DNA from: Hydractinia symbiolongicarpus
Taxonomy: Eukaryota > Cnidaria > Hydrozoa > Anthoathecata > Hydractiniidae
Direction of reading: 5' to 3'
Assembly: GCF_029227915.1 (NCBI RefSeq)
Contig: NC_079876.1
Location: forward strand, 27,379,828 to 27,439,827
Length of the DNA stretch: 60,000 bases
Shown: positions 9,521-22,908 of the stretch, piece by piece
Layout of the letters: the number at the start of each line of letters is the position of its first letter
Position numbering within the stretch: position 1 is the stretch's first letter
Program-made: the position numbers and the translations under genes
Notes under the pieces: generated by a model
Seen by the model: the letters and a program-made list of their open reading frames with translations, nothing else
Told to the model about the DNA's origin: nothing
Database searches by the model: none

Positions 9521-11400
9521 TTTTGTAAAAAATATGTATATTTTGTATCATCAAAATTGCAACGAAACAAGATTCGATTTTCACATTTGCTCGAGCATAT
9601 ACATTATGCAATTAGCTAAATAGCTTATTAATATTTGTTTGTTCGTCATTCGGCTAACTTCCTTGCGCAAAACATATTAATTCTTACGGTACACAATCGT
9701 GTGGACATTTCAACTAAGGAATCAAATAAATTTTACTATAGTATCTGTACAAAGATTGATATTATAATACTCGTGTCTATCTGTTAGCCCCAATTTAATA
9801 ACCCGGCGTTTTGTAATCGAAAATACAAGACGGTGAAAGTATAACACAAATAAGTCACCCTCATTTTGATACTAACAGGGTGGCCAGCAAGATTTTCAAA
9901 TGAAATTCCAGGAGTTTTCCAGGAATTTGGAACATATTTAGGCATTTTTCGAGGGCATTTTTGCTCTCAAAAAACATTTTTACATTAGAACCAATAATTA
10001 TAACACATTTCTACGTAAAATATAACTGTCAAAACTAAGTCGAACAAATAAAAAAAAAATTGATGGGACAAACAAAAATATGAACCAATGTTGAATGTTA
10101 TGTTTTTAGCAGCAACGATAAAAATTCTCATTCTCATTTGAAAATATTGTTAGTTACAGACAAAATGATTAAGTATTGTATATTCTACTAGTGAAAAATT
10201 CCAGGACACTTTAATTGTCTGTGGCTTGGTACGACCATTAAAATCAAAGCAATTACTTTCCCTGTGGTTTTAAAACCTTTTTACAGTAAATTAAAACAGA
10301 ATTGCAAAATTCTTAGCTTATAAAATAATTACATTTTGTATTAATGTTTTTTTAAAATTTTATTGTGCTTCTTATCACAAAACGGTTTTTGGTAATTCCA
10401 TTAAAAAGACTGCAAACAACACGTTTTAAAAGAATAATAATAATAATAATAAAAATAATAATAATAATAACAATAACAATTTTTATTTGACCGTGGCATT
10501 GCCCGATAATCTCTATAACAATAGCCGTATTTTGTCTGTTACCGATATTCCTTTGATCTTTCCGCGATTTTTAGAAACCAGGGGGTTATTTAATCGCAAA
10601 TCTTATTATTAATTGAAATAAATTTTAAAATTAATTTATTTCTGTAATTAGTTTAATTGCATTAATTAATTACCATCAGTAAGAAAAATAAATTTAGTGA
10701 TAAAAATGAATTCATTATTTTAATACGCCATTTTTAATAATAACTACCCCCGTGACCTCAATCGCCGTTTTCGCACAGGAGCTACAGAAAACAAATGGGA
10801 CATTTTACTGATAGTTTTACTGACTTTGTTTTGACCGCTCGCACATAATACACTAATCAAAACGCTTGATTCTTTGAACAACCAATCTAAGACTTTCGCG
10901 GCCTGGCAAACGAAGAAACATGAGGACCGAAACATGATGGCCATTTTAGTTTTTAAAGTAATGGTGGTTAGTGTTGTTTGTAAGTCTGTTTCACCTTTTT
11001 GTCTTCTATAAGCTTTATATTTTTGTAACATTGGTTTTTTGTATGTTCTAAAATGTTAAGATAAAATATATTGTCACGTTTTTTAGCTACGTACAGATCT
11101 TAAACGCACCAGTTTTAGGAGTTTTGGCTAGGAACGAATATTCTATTAGCTAATAACCTTACTTTTCACTAATTTTGTTTGGTATAGGAGGTTTTTCTCC
11201 AACCCAACATTTATTTTTATGTCGAGGATGTAGCGACTTAGCTAGCTCATATATTTACGTAAAAAGTGAGAGTATAAAAATTCAGCTTGGCTATCAATAT
11301 GGCAATATTCTCATCAATAAATCTTATGCCAATTGCAGTTCATCTTTAATTATTTTCCTTAAAACTTTTTTTGCAAATAAAATAGCTGAGCAATTGCTTT
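9521..11400. other. Core between foldback arms, copy A; no supported gene
   Basis: The stretch is duplicated in copy B at 24613-26440. It contains an (AAT/ATA)n microsatellite at 10436-10480 and otherwise AT-rich sequence. A 95-codon minus frame at 10744-11031 is broken by single-base indels in the other copy, so it is not supported as coding. Confidence 0.6.
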
Positions 11401-12064
11401 AGTTGGAGGGGAAACGACTGGCTGTTTCCTGTGTTGCCATTTTAACCGAAGTTGGTAAATTTTTTTGGAGAAGGACTGTTCAAGTCTGTTTAATTGTACT
11501 AAGCGGTTAGGTCAGTGTTAACAATAGCCTGTTTTTTGGAAAAGGCTGTTACGCCTATGCGGGTCAGCCCATTGTGACAATTAATTTTTAAACTTTCTTG
11601 GGAATCACGCCTGTACAAATGTGCAACAGTGTTTACCTGGACTAACCGCTTAGCCCTTTGCAAGAAGCGAAAGACTGTTTCTTGTGTTTTCATTTAAATA
11701 GAGTCTGCAAGAAATTTTTTTTCAAAAGGGTATTATCCCTATACACCTGTGTAACACCGTTTAACTGTACTAAGCGCTCAGTCCGGTGTCACGATTGATT
11801 TTTTAACTTTTACAAAAACTTATTCCGCAAAATAAAATAATATTGACCGATTGTTTTTGCTATGACGGAGTCACAACGGTTGTAAACTGTGTTTCTATTT
11901 CAGCCTTTGTTGCAGGAAAGTTATTTTTTGAAAAATATGTTACAGTCGCAACACCATAATGGTGTGTGCTTCACTTGATTTACGACATACTGCATACCTG
12001 TACTAAAGAGCTCCACCTGACTGTGTCGAACAGTTTGCAGTTCTTTTTAAACGCTCCTTAGGGC
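11400..12064. repeat. Right foldback arm (copy A)
   Basis: Inverted counterpart of the left arm, sharing in complement the landmarks AACCGCTTAG, ACGCCTATGCG, GGTATTATCCCTATACACC, TTGCTATGACGGAGTC and ACCTGTACTAAAG. The arm ends at the sequence CTTAGGGC just before the octamer GTTCAACA. Confidence 0.65.
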
Positions 12065-12072
12065 GTTCAACA
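12065..12072 (+). other. Empty target site of the KDZ element (GTTCAACA)
   Basis: Here GTTCAACA occurs once, running straight from CTTAGGGC into ACAGTTACTTGTGG. In copy B the same octamer occurs twice, at 27129-27136 and 50850-50857, one on each side of the 23.7-kb insertion. Confidence 0.9.
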
Positions 12073-13090
12073 ACAGTTACTTGTGGCTCATCCCGGCGAT
12101 TCGACGCCGTGTTTTCCGGCTATTAATTACTTATAACAAAGTAATTACATTCCCTGTGGTTTTAAAACACTTCATAATAAATTAAGAATAGCACACAATG
12201 CAATTCCCAGCTGATCAGTTTTGTATTAAAACAAGACATATAAACACTAAGCTAATGTTGTTATTCTTTCTTTTCATCTAACATTGACTTTTAACAAATA
12301 CAATAATGACCGATTACCCCGTACTGTATAAAAAATATCGCCCTGTATTAGAACAAAACTTAAAAAACTGGTGTAAGAGGTTTGCTGTATGAATCTAACA
12401 TTTTTACATTTTATCAAGTTTTTGGTGATTATTTTAAAAATCACATTCATTTTGTTTGACGAAGCTGACAAATAGCAGCGGTACATCAAATAAACTAATC
12501 GGGAAAGGTGTATTGATATTAAATTTTTCATTTAGAACCAAGAGTGATTTTTGTTGGTTTTTCTTTTTCAATGATCCTCGCTTCAGCCAACTCACCAAAA
12601 AATTTAAAGATAATTCTACTTCATTAAATAAAGTTTAAGTTTATTACAAGACAGAATATCTTTGTTAATTATTTTTTGCAGTTTTACAGGTTATGAATCG
12701 AGCACCCTTTAAAGAAATAGGATAGGCTCGGATGACTAACAATTGGGTGTGTAAAAACTCCAATAACAAGGTTTTTATTTGTACAACTTTAGTCAGCATC
12801 AGGTCACAAACTGATATTTCTTGGCAGAGAAATAAAAGGAAAAAGAAATATTATGGTATTTTCAAAGGAAAAACAAAAAATCAAATCTGCTGACAACTTC
12901 AGCATATGTAAAACTAAAAAAAAATATTTGGTAATGCGCAGATTATATTTTAGTGAAGAAAAGTATAATACAGAAGTTCCAACTAGTGGAACAATGCATT
13001 ATGGTAACAAGGCTTGTCAATTACAAATTACAACTCTTGACGGAAGCCTGACGAACAAAAGTGCCTAGCTTCTTCTTTATCCAAACATAA

Positions 13091-15923
13091 TCACAAACCT
13101 TGAGTCCTGTTTGTTGTTGCATATCTTGTGTGCCCACTATCCAGTGCATTTGTGACATAATTTGTAAAGCGCAAAGGACCATGGGAAACTGTTCTCAATC
13201 CAGAGCCGAATCTAACAACTTCAACAGCAGCAATTGGATATCCGTAAGACGTGGCTTTTTTCCATGCAGTGTCGCGCGCCCATTTTGCGTCGCAGTTCTA
13301 AAATGTTAAATAAACTTAAAATAGAGAAAAGGAACCAATAATTATAATCAACAAAACATACACATACCTTGTTAACTATGGTAGCCAATGTGGCTGAAAC
13401 AATCTCGGACTGTTTTGCAGCAGACGGAAATCTAGATGTTTTTCTTGAATAACAAACAACAAGGTTTTTGTTGTATGATCGGAAGATATGCGTACACTTT
13501 CCGATATATGCGTGTGTGTCGTAGCCAGAAACAGCCTTATAGGCGTTGACCATGAAGTTGCAGTTCGGGTAAACCTTTTTCAAAATTTTAAGACGTCATG
13601 TCTGAAAACATCATTTGTTTGCCCAGAATGTCCAGCGACTAAACACGCTATTTGCGTTCTCAACGTGTCACGATTAAAATTGGATTGAACAGCTGAGCAG
13701 TACATAGCATTGAATTGATCAGCATCGATGATTGACATTCCACATGATGAACATTGACCGAGTTTTTGATTTGGATCATTCTTGGCTGTGATTTTTGCCC
13801 ATGAGTTTCTCGAGAATGCATATCTGAGATACACAACAAAGAGAAGAAGGAAAATTACAAAGTGCTAGCACAATGAAAAACTCAACCACTTATGTCTTAG
13901 ATTTAACGTCTAAAGGTTTTGCTCCTCTAAAGAATGTGCTCTCAAAAAGACACAATTCTCCCTTTTTCCAAGGAGTTAATTGTTACATACGAACAAAACT
14001 TTGACAAACAAAGAAAAGGAAAGGACAAACAAAGAGAAGGACAGGACATAACATGTCTAGCTGGGTCACATCAAAAGAGATCTGCGAACAGTCTGCAGCA
14101 GGAACTAGACGTTTCTTTCATCTGTAAAACTTTTTATCTGTCCTACTCAGTACAATCTTGAGTGACTTTCATCAACTTACTTCTCATAAGGCATGCTGGA
14201 TACATGATCGTAGGGAAAGCCGAATGTTGTGACTTGGCTAACTTCTTGTCAAAATTATGTTCTTTGCCTATGTGGAAAAAAATATTTGCAATTGAATGTG
14301 TTATATTCTATCGCAATGTGATTTATTTTTTATATCTTTGTTAATCAGAGATGTTTGAACTATAAAATGCGGTAATTTTTGGATAGAAAGAGATAGACTT
14401 CTATATAAAATAAATCAAAAACAAAAGCCAAGCAATGATCCGTCGAATATTAAATGACAGTATAAATACAACAGATGTTCTGACCTGCTTTGACGTTACT
14501 TAAATGAGCCGGGACGTAATTGTCTCGGTCTGGTCTTGACTGTTCATGCCAGAAACCTAAAGCGTGCATTGTAAAACAACATAAACGCATTTTCGTTACA
14601 TTTGTAAGTAATTCAATTTCGGAAATAAGTATATATAACTATTCTTACTTCGTGGATAGCGGTATTTTTATGTTCGCATCCTGATCCTATAGATACTTGT
14701 TGTTTGCCACCGGATTTTCCGACGTAACTTCAGCAACTGAAGAATAAATAACAATATAAATCACACAATTATTACACAATGGAGACTTTGGTCATTGCAT
14801 TGTAATATCTTAAGTTTCTAAAGGTTTGAATTCTGATAATTATAAATAATGATTGTTTAGAAATATTAATAAAGTATAGATGCATCTCACATTCTCGAGC
14901 AACACTTACCCAGTTCCTTTAAAAAATGAAATGTAGTCATTATCAGCAGATTGCTTTAGACGAAATCTGATGAGGTCTTCAATTGTATCTCGGTTATGGC
15001 CTTTGAAATCGCAGATTTAGCACTGGAGCCTAAAAAAACAAATTTGCTTCAAATTTTACATGAAATATATATGAAAACATGTCTGCGTCAAATTTTACAT
15101 TGCAGGCAACAAAATTTTGGTATGAGTACAGTAACAATTGTACGAAAATCAGGCAATCAGAAGGACTCGGCAAAAATAATATTCCATATGTAACTAAACA
15201 CATTTTATACTATTCTTAACTCAACGGATGTGATATACATAATATGGATTTTCTACCTAAACTTCCTTCAATTTGATAGGAAACTTGCAGTCATCTCTTA
15301 TTAAGTTCATTTGTGGCATCTCTCCTTTCCTCGTCTAATTCTTCATCGCCACTTGTTTTTCTTCCAAATTCAGCTTCTTCTTCCCCTTTTTCGAAACATA
15401 ATATCTCCATGACCAAGATGATTTCCGTTATCTAATTGCATATTGTACGTCAACTATAAGATCAGGTGGAACAGGTACGCAGCAGTTAAATGGATAAAGC
15501 TGAATAGTCATTGCTTAAAAATTTTGATTAAATATAATCACTATATGTCTGAAAATAACATTTAATATAGATTGTATTACGTCAAAATACGGAGTGAATG
15601 CGTTTTGTTTTTTTGCACTTACGTTGCCCCCGTGGTTTATCATTTGCTGACGTATCACTCTCACCAATCCCTTTTTCATGGTTAGTTTCTAATGATGGAA
15701 CTTCATTAACGGCTCCTGGAGTTGTTTCGTCGCTTTTAAAGATTTCTGCATCTTCTTTTTCATTTTCAATACCAGTGTAATTTTCACCTTCATTAGGATT
15801 ATTTTCTTGTTTGTGAAAACTCGCTGCCATCTGAGAAAATACCATCTCCGCTGTATTTGTCACGATCCATATTCACGTATTGATATGAACTATCAACAGC
15901 AATAAGAAAGACAGCAAGGATAA
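13091..15923 (-). pseudogene. Astacin-type (M12A) metalloprotease-like gene, copy A, inactivated
   Basis: Minus-strand exons spell a secreted zinc metalloprotease. In order they are: a hydrophobic leader VILAVFLIAV with acidic propeptide (15923-15623), an acidic exon (~15440-15300), the domain start and GTG/SYVGKSGGKQQVSIGSGC (~15050-14660), the zinc and family signature [15 protein letters not shown] (~14575-14500), KEHNFDKK (~14255-14170), KKRLVPAADCSQ (~14135), and a cysteine-rich C-terminal region (13825-13091). Lesions specific to this copy are a one-base deletion in the exon that reads TCIRFR in copy B, and TGA where copy B has the Trp of CWSYVG. Lesions shared by both copies are a frameshift before PYDHVSSMPY and another near 13583. 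Confidence 0.75.
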
Positions 15924-17453
15924 CTAAAAAAACAAATAAGAAAGAAATGTATTACTAAGTTCAAAAATTGAGGAATACTTGATTTTTGTTAGCTTTTCTT
16001 CCAGTATATTTTGAGGAAAAAAGATTTTTTGTTCAAAAAGAATTTCATGATATTTGTAAGCTGAACAGAATTTTTCAACCCTTTTCATGCCAAGGTATCG
16101 CAGGGGTAGGTGTTTGGGTTGAGTGCAGTGCCAAGGTAGGGGCTAAAATGCCCTACCACCATAACTTTTCTTGTGTCACATTAAAATTATAACGTTTTTG
16201 GCTAAGTCAGCAACTTTTGTTAAAATCCCGGTTTTTGAAGAGGTATTGTTTTGCATATATTTTGGCTCTAATATTTAAATTGTGTTTGGATGCTTTGAGA
16301 GACATTTTACCTGTTTTGGCATTACGGATTCATTTATTAGGCACCAAATGGAAAAGAAGGTCTTACAAAAATTATACGCTTTTTATGAGATTTAACGTTT
16401 GTTTTTGCATCTTTAAATAAAGAACTTTAAAGACAATCACCAGTATATAGAAAAATTTGAAAAAAATACAAGATAAGCTTTTAAAAATGGGCACACCATA
16501 TCACCTGCTTAAAATTTTTCCAGAATTTTTTTGTGGTAATTTTATTCAAAATAATAAAAACGCATTGGTTAACTTTATTTATTTTCATTAATTAAAAAGC
16601 CATACAGGGCATTTTTGGCCTACATGCACAAAAATAATAACATGATATAAAAAATCATGTTCATTTCCACAATTTTCCTTCAACACGATGCAATTCCAAT
16701 ATCACATGCTACAAAAGCCAACAAATTTGGTCAAATACATAATTTAGAATTGACGAAATTGAATCCGTACAAGATCAGAATAAAAAATTCAACTAACAAA
16801 ACAAAAAACTTAGAACGATTTTTACGAACTTCACGATTTTTTTTTTACAATTCGTTAACTGTAAAAAACCAACTTACTTTGCCACTTCATTTTCAAAAGT
16901 AATACGGACAAATAATAGGGAGAAACTTATCTTCACATGAAGTATTGCACCAAAGCCTTTGTAACTATTTTGATATACTATTTCCTAACATTGTCCCTAC
17001 GGACTAAAATTCATACGATTTGTATTATATATTCCGAAGTTAAGATTGAACGAAATGAGTTGTGGTTTTCTTCTTCTTCAGACAACTAATAAATTAAGTA
17101 AGTAAGTTTCTAGTCTTACAATGTATATTATAAATTTCTTTCATTATTATTGAAAAGCAACTTACGTCTCACCATCAAACTTCAAAGTAAATAGCTTGAA
17201 GAGACAAAAAAATGTCTAATGACCTCAAAAAAAACGAAAAAGATGATGTAGAAAAAAAGAAAATAAAAACATCTATTACATATCAGTATATGTAATAGAT
17301 CTTTTCATTTTCTATATTCACATTTTCTATATTCATTTTATAGTTGACAATATAAAAAAACAAGAAACTTGTTTAGTACCAAGGTACATATCTCTTATAA
17401 AAAAAGATACACCTTGCAATAATTTCATCGAGCTGAACCGACAAGTGACTTAC

Positions 17454-18581
17454 CTTTAGCCTGCAGTTATCACTTCCAACTCTTGGCTCAAGTGACTTTT
17501 TGGTCCAACGGATTCTTCTTATAGCCGCATGAAACAAAACTCTTTGTTCCACATAGGACCGTATTCCCTGAACAGAAGGAAGAAAGCAGCAGTGAAAGTA
17601 AAATTAGAATATGGAAGAACGAATTTTGTCTTAACCTAGTGAATAGCCATGAATATCCGTTTATGTCTTTAATCGTTTTTGTAGTATTATTACGTGACTC
17701 CAGTTAATAGACATTACTATTCATTATACATATATTCATTTTAATTGATAATACCATTTAGATTAAAAAAAATATGTTACGGATATATCTCTGGAAATTT
17801 AGCCCTATGTAGCTTAATTAAGACATTTCCCCCACTCTTCAGTGTTGGTTGGAGGTGTTTTCCAAAGTCGCCGGCAGTATTTTGGGGCACAAATCAACAC
17901 AAAATCAACACTGACTGTAGGGGGAGAGAGGGAAAACTCTGAAAAAAGCCTCAAAAGCCGTTTTTTCAATAATTTATGAACATGATTGTAGAAAAACATG
18001 CTTCTGCTAAAACCCTTTTAAAGACGTTATTGTGTTAAATGCATTTTTGCAAAATGTGAAGTAATTTTAATAAAAAGTAGATCCTGTGCGTATATGGTCA
18101 TTACAAAGTATGCGAATTATTAATTAACAAATCAACATTGAGTTGGGAAAGGTGTATGATTTTTTTCTGAAAATTTCGTTAATACTTGTTTGAGTTTGTA
18201 GCTAATACACTTAATCACAGTATATTATGATTAAGCTTTAATTTATATTATGGGTTTAAAGCTCCGCACCCACAGCATTCTCAAATGTGAGTTTTTGTGA
18301 TTTTTAAGCTAATCTAAAGACACATTATTGAACCTTTGTTTACGTTTATAAACTTGACATGCAAGTTTAAACGTATAGGTGAACAATTAAGAAGGGTAGA
18401 GTAACGCAGCAAATATACCTAAAATAGTTTTAGACGCAGAAACAATTTATTTTTAAGAAACTTTTGAGAAGCAAAGATCAGGCATTAAACCACAAAAATA
18501 ATTTTACATATTCATACGTACCAACTCCAAATCGTTAACTAAATAGTCAGGCACATCAAGAGACGATAGAAGTGCAACAGC
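17454..18581 (-). CDS. Two exons of an unrecognised minus-strand gene (copy A)
   Basis: One exon at ~18581-18522 reads KAVALLSSLDVPDYLVNDLE and ends at a GTACGT donor. A second at 17567-17454 is preceded by a CAG acceptor, reads GIRSYVEQRVLFHAAIRRIR and onward, and ends at AAG/GTAAGT. Frames agree across the join. No domain was recognised. They lie upstream of, and could belong to, a gene ending near the astacin-like exons. In copy B the second exon has lost ~72 bases (compare 56230-56260), so B is probably not functional. Confidence 0.45.
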
Positions 18582-18599
18582 CTTTGACAATCTTTTTTA

Positions 18600-20180
18600 A
18601 TAAGTAATATTTATTTATTTATTTATTAACTTATTTCACTTTATTTAGAGTTGATACAAGGAACAAAATACATAAATAATTGTTATAAAAACAGTTAACC
18701 CTCGATCATACAAATGTTATTAAAAACTAAAGGACTATTCGACCATATAAAAAATGGTAAGTTAGTAAAAGTCAAATAACATATCCGACATTAGTAATAA
18801 GTTGCACAGAGACGGTACCAGCAATGCAATTGAGTAATGACAACGAGTTTCGAACAAAAACGCACGATGGAGGTAGTGTGTGAATATGTCAAGAACTTAG
18901 TGATCACTATCATAAACGTATAATTTTTAAATTTTATAGAACGTAAAAATTAAATTCACGATTTTTTTTTTCGTTAAAACTTTTTCGACATTAAAGTAGT
19001 TGATTTATGTTTTATTTTGTCTGTTTAGGTTCTGGTTATCTGTTTGGAATATTTGACAAAAATATTATCGACTCTAAAAACGTAAGACTCATTAAAATAA
19101 TCAACAAACAATCAATATCTAAACATGTTTACAAAAATTAAATAAAATGAAAATCAAGATGGGTTATTGTTTAATCGAAAGTTTAAACTATTTTAAAACC
19201 AGACACAAAAACACAACAAAATTGATCTCGAAGCTTTGTAAACAAAGAGCTGTATGACAAATTTAAAAAAAAATGATCACAAATAAAAATTGTGAGTAAA
19301 TCGAGTTAAAAATAGATATTTTGCATCATTAAAATTGTGAGGAAACTTAACTTATGCTCAAGATCATGCAAGTAATCAATTAGCTGATTAGCTTCTAATT
19401 GTTTTGTGCGTCATTAGGCTTGTCAGCTTAAACAGAACGCCCTAAAAAACTTTTTTGCCTAATTCCCTTGTATAAAAAATATTAACCCATTCGGCACAAA
19501 ATTGCGTGGCGTCGAAGAAATTTTTAAAAACTGTAATGTATGTGCAAATATCTATATTGTACACCAATTAAAAAACCCGGGGAAAATGTAATCGAAACGC
19601 CATTTTAAACGCACTCATAATCATGTAATAACCCCCGTACAAGGAAATGTTATTACTTCGTGTTAACAGGCGGGACAGGATGCGCGAAATATGTACGACG
19701 GACAATCCTCCGTGGAATCTCCCACGGGCTAACGAATAGTATTATACTATTGTTAACTGTCTGTATTTTGCAAGCGGGCAATATGGGTTTTACGGAGCGG
19801 TATTGCCCGTCGTCAAGAAAAATGGTAGCTTAAAATGTAAACAAGCACGCATTGAAAATGATTATTTATCTAAATTCTACAATACATTTATTATTAAAAA
19901 CATTTTCATAGGATAAACACAACAGCAATGTCAAGTTTAACAGTTAAAATAACCAGATTCAGCAAAACTCTGTCTGGATGCTTCTTTAACATAGCTAGTT
20001 AACTAGCTACATTGCCCATAAAAAACAATGATCTAATATCCAGTTTTATCAAAAATACTACATACAGGACGACGTATTTTGACCTCGAGTGTTAACGAAA
20101 GTAGTGCTAGTGGATTATATTATTATAAGAACATTAAACCAAAATTCTTTTTTTTACTTTTATCCAATTTAGATGGTTAA
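18600..20180. other. AT-rich sequence without a supported gene
   Basis: It contains a TTTA microsatellite near 18607-18628. The part to ~19490 is shared with copy B. A segment at ~19700-19745 (CCGTGGAATCTCCCACGGGC) resembles the short element at 29290-29430. No long frame is present. Confidence 0.5.
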
Positions 20181-20182
20181 CA

Positions 20183-20322
20183 AATACAATAATAACCGAT
20201 TACCCCGTGCTGTATCGAAAATATCGCCCTCAGTCATTGCACCGACGTCGCAAGCCCAGTTGGAACCTAAACCTCCGCCGATATTTTACGGTACAGCCCG
20301 GGTAATCGGTTATTATTGTATT
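20183..20322. repeat. 140-bp MITE-like foldback element
   Basis: The ends are inverted repeats starting AATACAATAATAACCGATTA, pairing over ~45 bases with a few mismatches. A related left end occurs at ~12297 and ~51085 (ACAATAATGACCGATTACCC), so this is a repeat family. Confidence 0.75.
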
Positions 20323-21378
20323 ACTATGTTATACTAGATGTATGTCTGTGAAATTATCCACCGTATTTCTTATTTAATTCATGTAACAGACACACATAAA
20401 TCAAAAAGTAACCACAACAGCGGTGCGAGTTTTAGAATCTTACAATTTTTTTCAAATGGCAATTTTCGACAAAAACGCATTCATATCTTGTACGATAATT
20501 TTCTAAGTTGTTAATTTCCTGATTCGTTAATTTTCTGTAATAAGGTAAGTAACTGTTTACAAAACTAGCAAGATTGCTTTTAGCCGTCAAAATTTAAAGC
20601 AAAGTTTTGCCAATAATAAAAATAAAATATATCTGAGTTTTTTTAACTAGGTGTTACAACGCATGATTATGAAGCCTGATTAAGGTTTTTTTATACAGTT
20701 GCATCATTTTACAATGGGGCGATATGTGAAGACGTAGTAAAGAGCACAAATATGCTGACATTTTGGGTTTTGAGAGCCTAGGCTATATATTTTATGCGAA
20801 ATAGCAAAAAACTGAATATCTAATGAGAATTAAAAATTTAATTAAAGTAATTCAAATAATAGCTATAGTGCAGTTAAACAGTTATTTCACATTCCTTGAG
20901 ATTTGTGTACAAATTTCCATGTGGTCGATGCACTTCAACCATAGTGTCAAATCTAAACGGCATAAAGGAAATTTGGGAATCTCTTCCTTAACAGGTAAAG
21001 ACGTTCTTGTCTCGTGAAAGAACAGCTATGTTCCGGATCATTTTTAGAATGTTACCATGTACCATCTATTTACAATTTCCCCATCGTAGGTTCGGTCATG
21101 AATAATTATATTTTAGAGTTAAAGCGTCAGTTCAATAAGAATATCTCATTGGCACCGTTATTTTTATTTAACAATTGAATATGGACCATCAGGTTACTGT
21201 TTTATACGTTTATGATTTGTCAGTGTATAAAATCTGTTGCAAAAGGACAAAACTGTTGTAGTCTGATGATGTTCCCACTGTGGTCTGATTATGTCTACTG
21301 TCTTGGACGAAACAACAATACTTGGCGTAAGACTTTGTCATTCTCATGTCAGCCTAATATCATTTTACCTAAGATTTA

Positions 21379-22118
21379 CAGTGGAATCTCTCTATCTCGA
21401 CTACTCTCTATCTCGAACTTCTCTCTATCTCAAACTAAAGTCTAGGTCTCTTGGACATTTGTGGTCCGCCTAAGGTATTTTCCTTTCTTTATCTCGGACT
21501 TCTCTATCTCGAACAAAAATCCCGCTCCTTTACACCATTTTCTCTCTCTATCTCGAACTTTATATGTCTAAGGTCCCAAATAGTACAACAAAATTCGAAA
21601 ACAATTCGAATGGAACATAAACATTCGAAATAAAATGGGAACGTTTCGTGCATGATAGAGGAGGAAGAAAAAGACATTCCATTCACAAAAAATGAGTCCA
21701 AGAAAGCGAAAGCTAACGACCACAACCTTGGCGCAAAAATGCCAAATTCTTCGCGAAGTTGAGAAAGGCGTGTCCAACAAAGATGCGGCAGAAAAAAGAC
21801 AAGTTCAAATTGTTTGATGCACTGGAGAAACCTTCCCATTCAGTCAAAAAACTTCGTGGTTGTGAATACAAAAAAATAGACCAAGCTGTTTACAAATTTT
21901 TTAATCAATAATATATTTCTTGTTTTTTTTTGTTTGACAAAGTTTTGAAGATACAGAAGCATGAAGCTGAATATGCTTTTTGATGACTGATATTGTACCC
22001 CTGAGCTTTTGATAGCCCAAAATTTCACATTTAAAGCAAACTTTCTTGATCTCGAACTTTCTCTTTTTCGAAAAAATTCTTTGGTCCCTTGCGAGTACGG
22101 GATAGAAAGATTTCATCG
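21379..22118 (+). mobile_element. pogo/Tigger-like DNA transposon remnant
   Basis: The element begins CAGTGGAATCTCTCTATCTC directly after TA and ends with a degenerate complement followed by TA, the TA target duplication of the Tc1/mariner group. Inside, from ATG 21692, MSPRKRKLTTTTLAQKCQIL and onward resembles the N-terminal CENP-B/pogo helix-turn-helix. After a frameshift, KKLRGCEYKKIDQAVYKFF matches the next helix-turn-helix. The catalytic domain is missing, so it is a non-autonomous remnant of ~740 bp. Confidence 0.75.
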
Positions 22119-22908
22119 TATTTCAATAGTGGCATAATTCTTAAAACTTAATTTTTTGAACGCACTTATAACAATGGGAACTACCTAATTATCTAGGAGA
22201 TTAAATGCAATTAAAGCGGTCATAAAACGTTGCACGGGTGTCATGGTTTATTAGATGTAAAAATTCATAAGAGCATAATGAATATAAAGATGAGTTATGC
22301 GATTTATGCCTCTGAGGAAAGTCTTGGGTAAATTTCTATAAAGGACAGAAGTATCGATACCGACATATATGTTTTTTATCCATCCATGCTTAATAAGGAA
22401 GACAATACTCTTTAAATTAAAAATTACTTGCCAAGTTTGTGGAGACAGTAAATAAAGATGGGTTATTTTACCTAATATTTAAATCTTTTAAGGACTTAAA
22501 AAAAATGAATGAACACTGCAACAAGCAGCCGTTTAGCTTTTAACTGCTTGAAGGATGAGAAGAACATCTGAAAATTGTGTACATTCATGTATATTCGTTC
22601 AAGTATTTTCTGGGTTTTTACCAAAGAATGCTCACATGCAGTGCCACGTAGAAGCAACCTGCGTTGGTTCAACAATACAAAACGATTATATTTATAATCC
22701 GTCTGTCTTGTTGGCATTTGTAGATAGTAACTTTAGTAACTAGTAAATTTTACACACACACAAAAATCAATTGAAGTAAAACATGTTTAGCCTATATCAT
22801 ATCCATAACATAAAAACCGAATAGGGGTGGTAAAATTGGCACCATAAATTACTGGCATTTTTGACAAGTATGCTGCACTGCAAATTTATACGTGCGAAAG
22901 TTACTACA
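22119..22908. other. No supported gene
   Basis: AT-rich sequence between the Tigger-like remnant and the start of copy B. Short frames here show no recognisable motif. Confidence 0.5.

Larger units (their letters stand above)
4811..19492. repeat. Segmental duplication, copy A
   Basis: From about 4811 the sequence matches 22909 onward in the same orientation, through the foldback arms, the astacin region and the 18-19 kb region, until at least 19490, where the partner reaches the window end. Differences are scattered substitutions, small indels (for example a ~64-base deletion near 5690 relative to B) and three large insertions: Harbinger in A, and the KDZ element and LINE fragment in B. By eye the copies look only a few percent diverged. 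Confidence 0.9.

Noticed and set aside
9423-9623. 66-codon frame across the right Harbinger end
   Set aside because: It spans the terminal palindrome and flanking DNA, with no motif.
10744-11031. 95-codon minus-strand frame in the core between foldback arms
   Set aside because: The matching region of copy B (25790-25990) carries single-base indels that change the reading, and no domain is visible.
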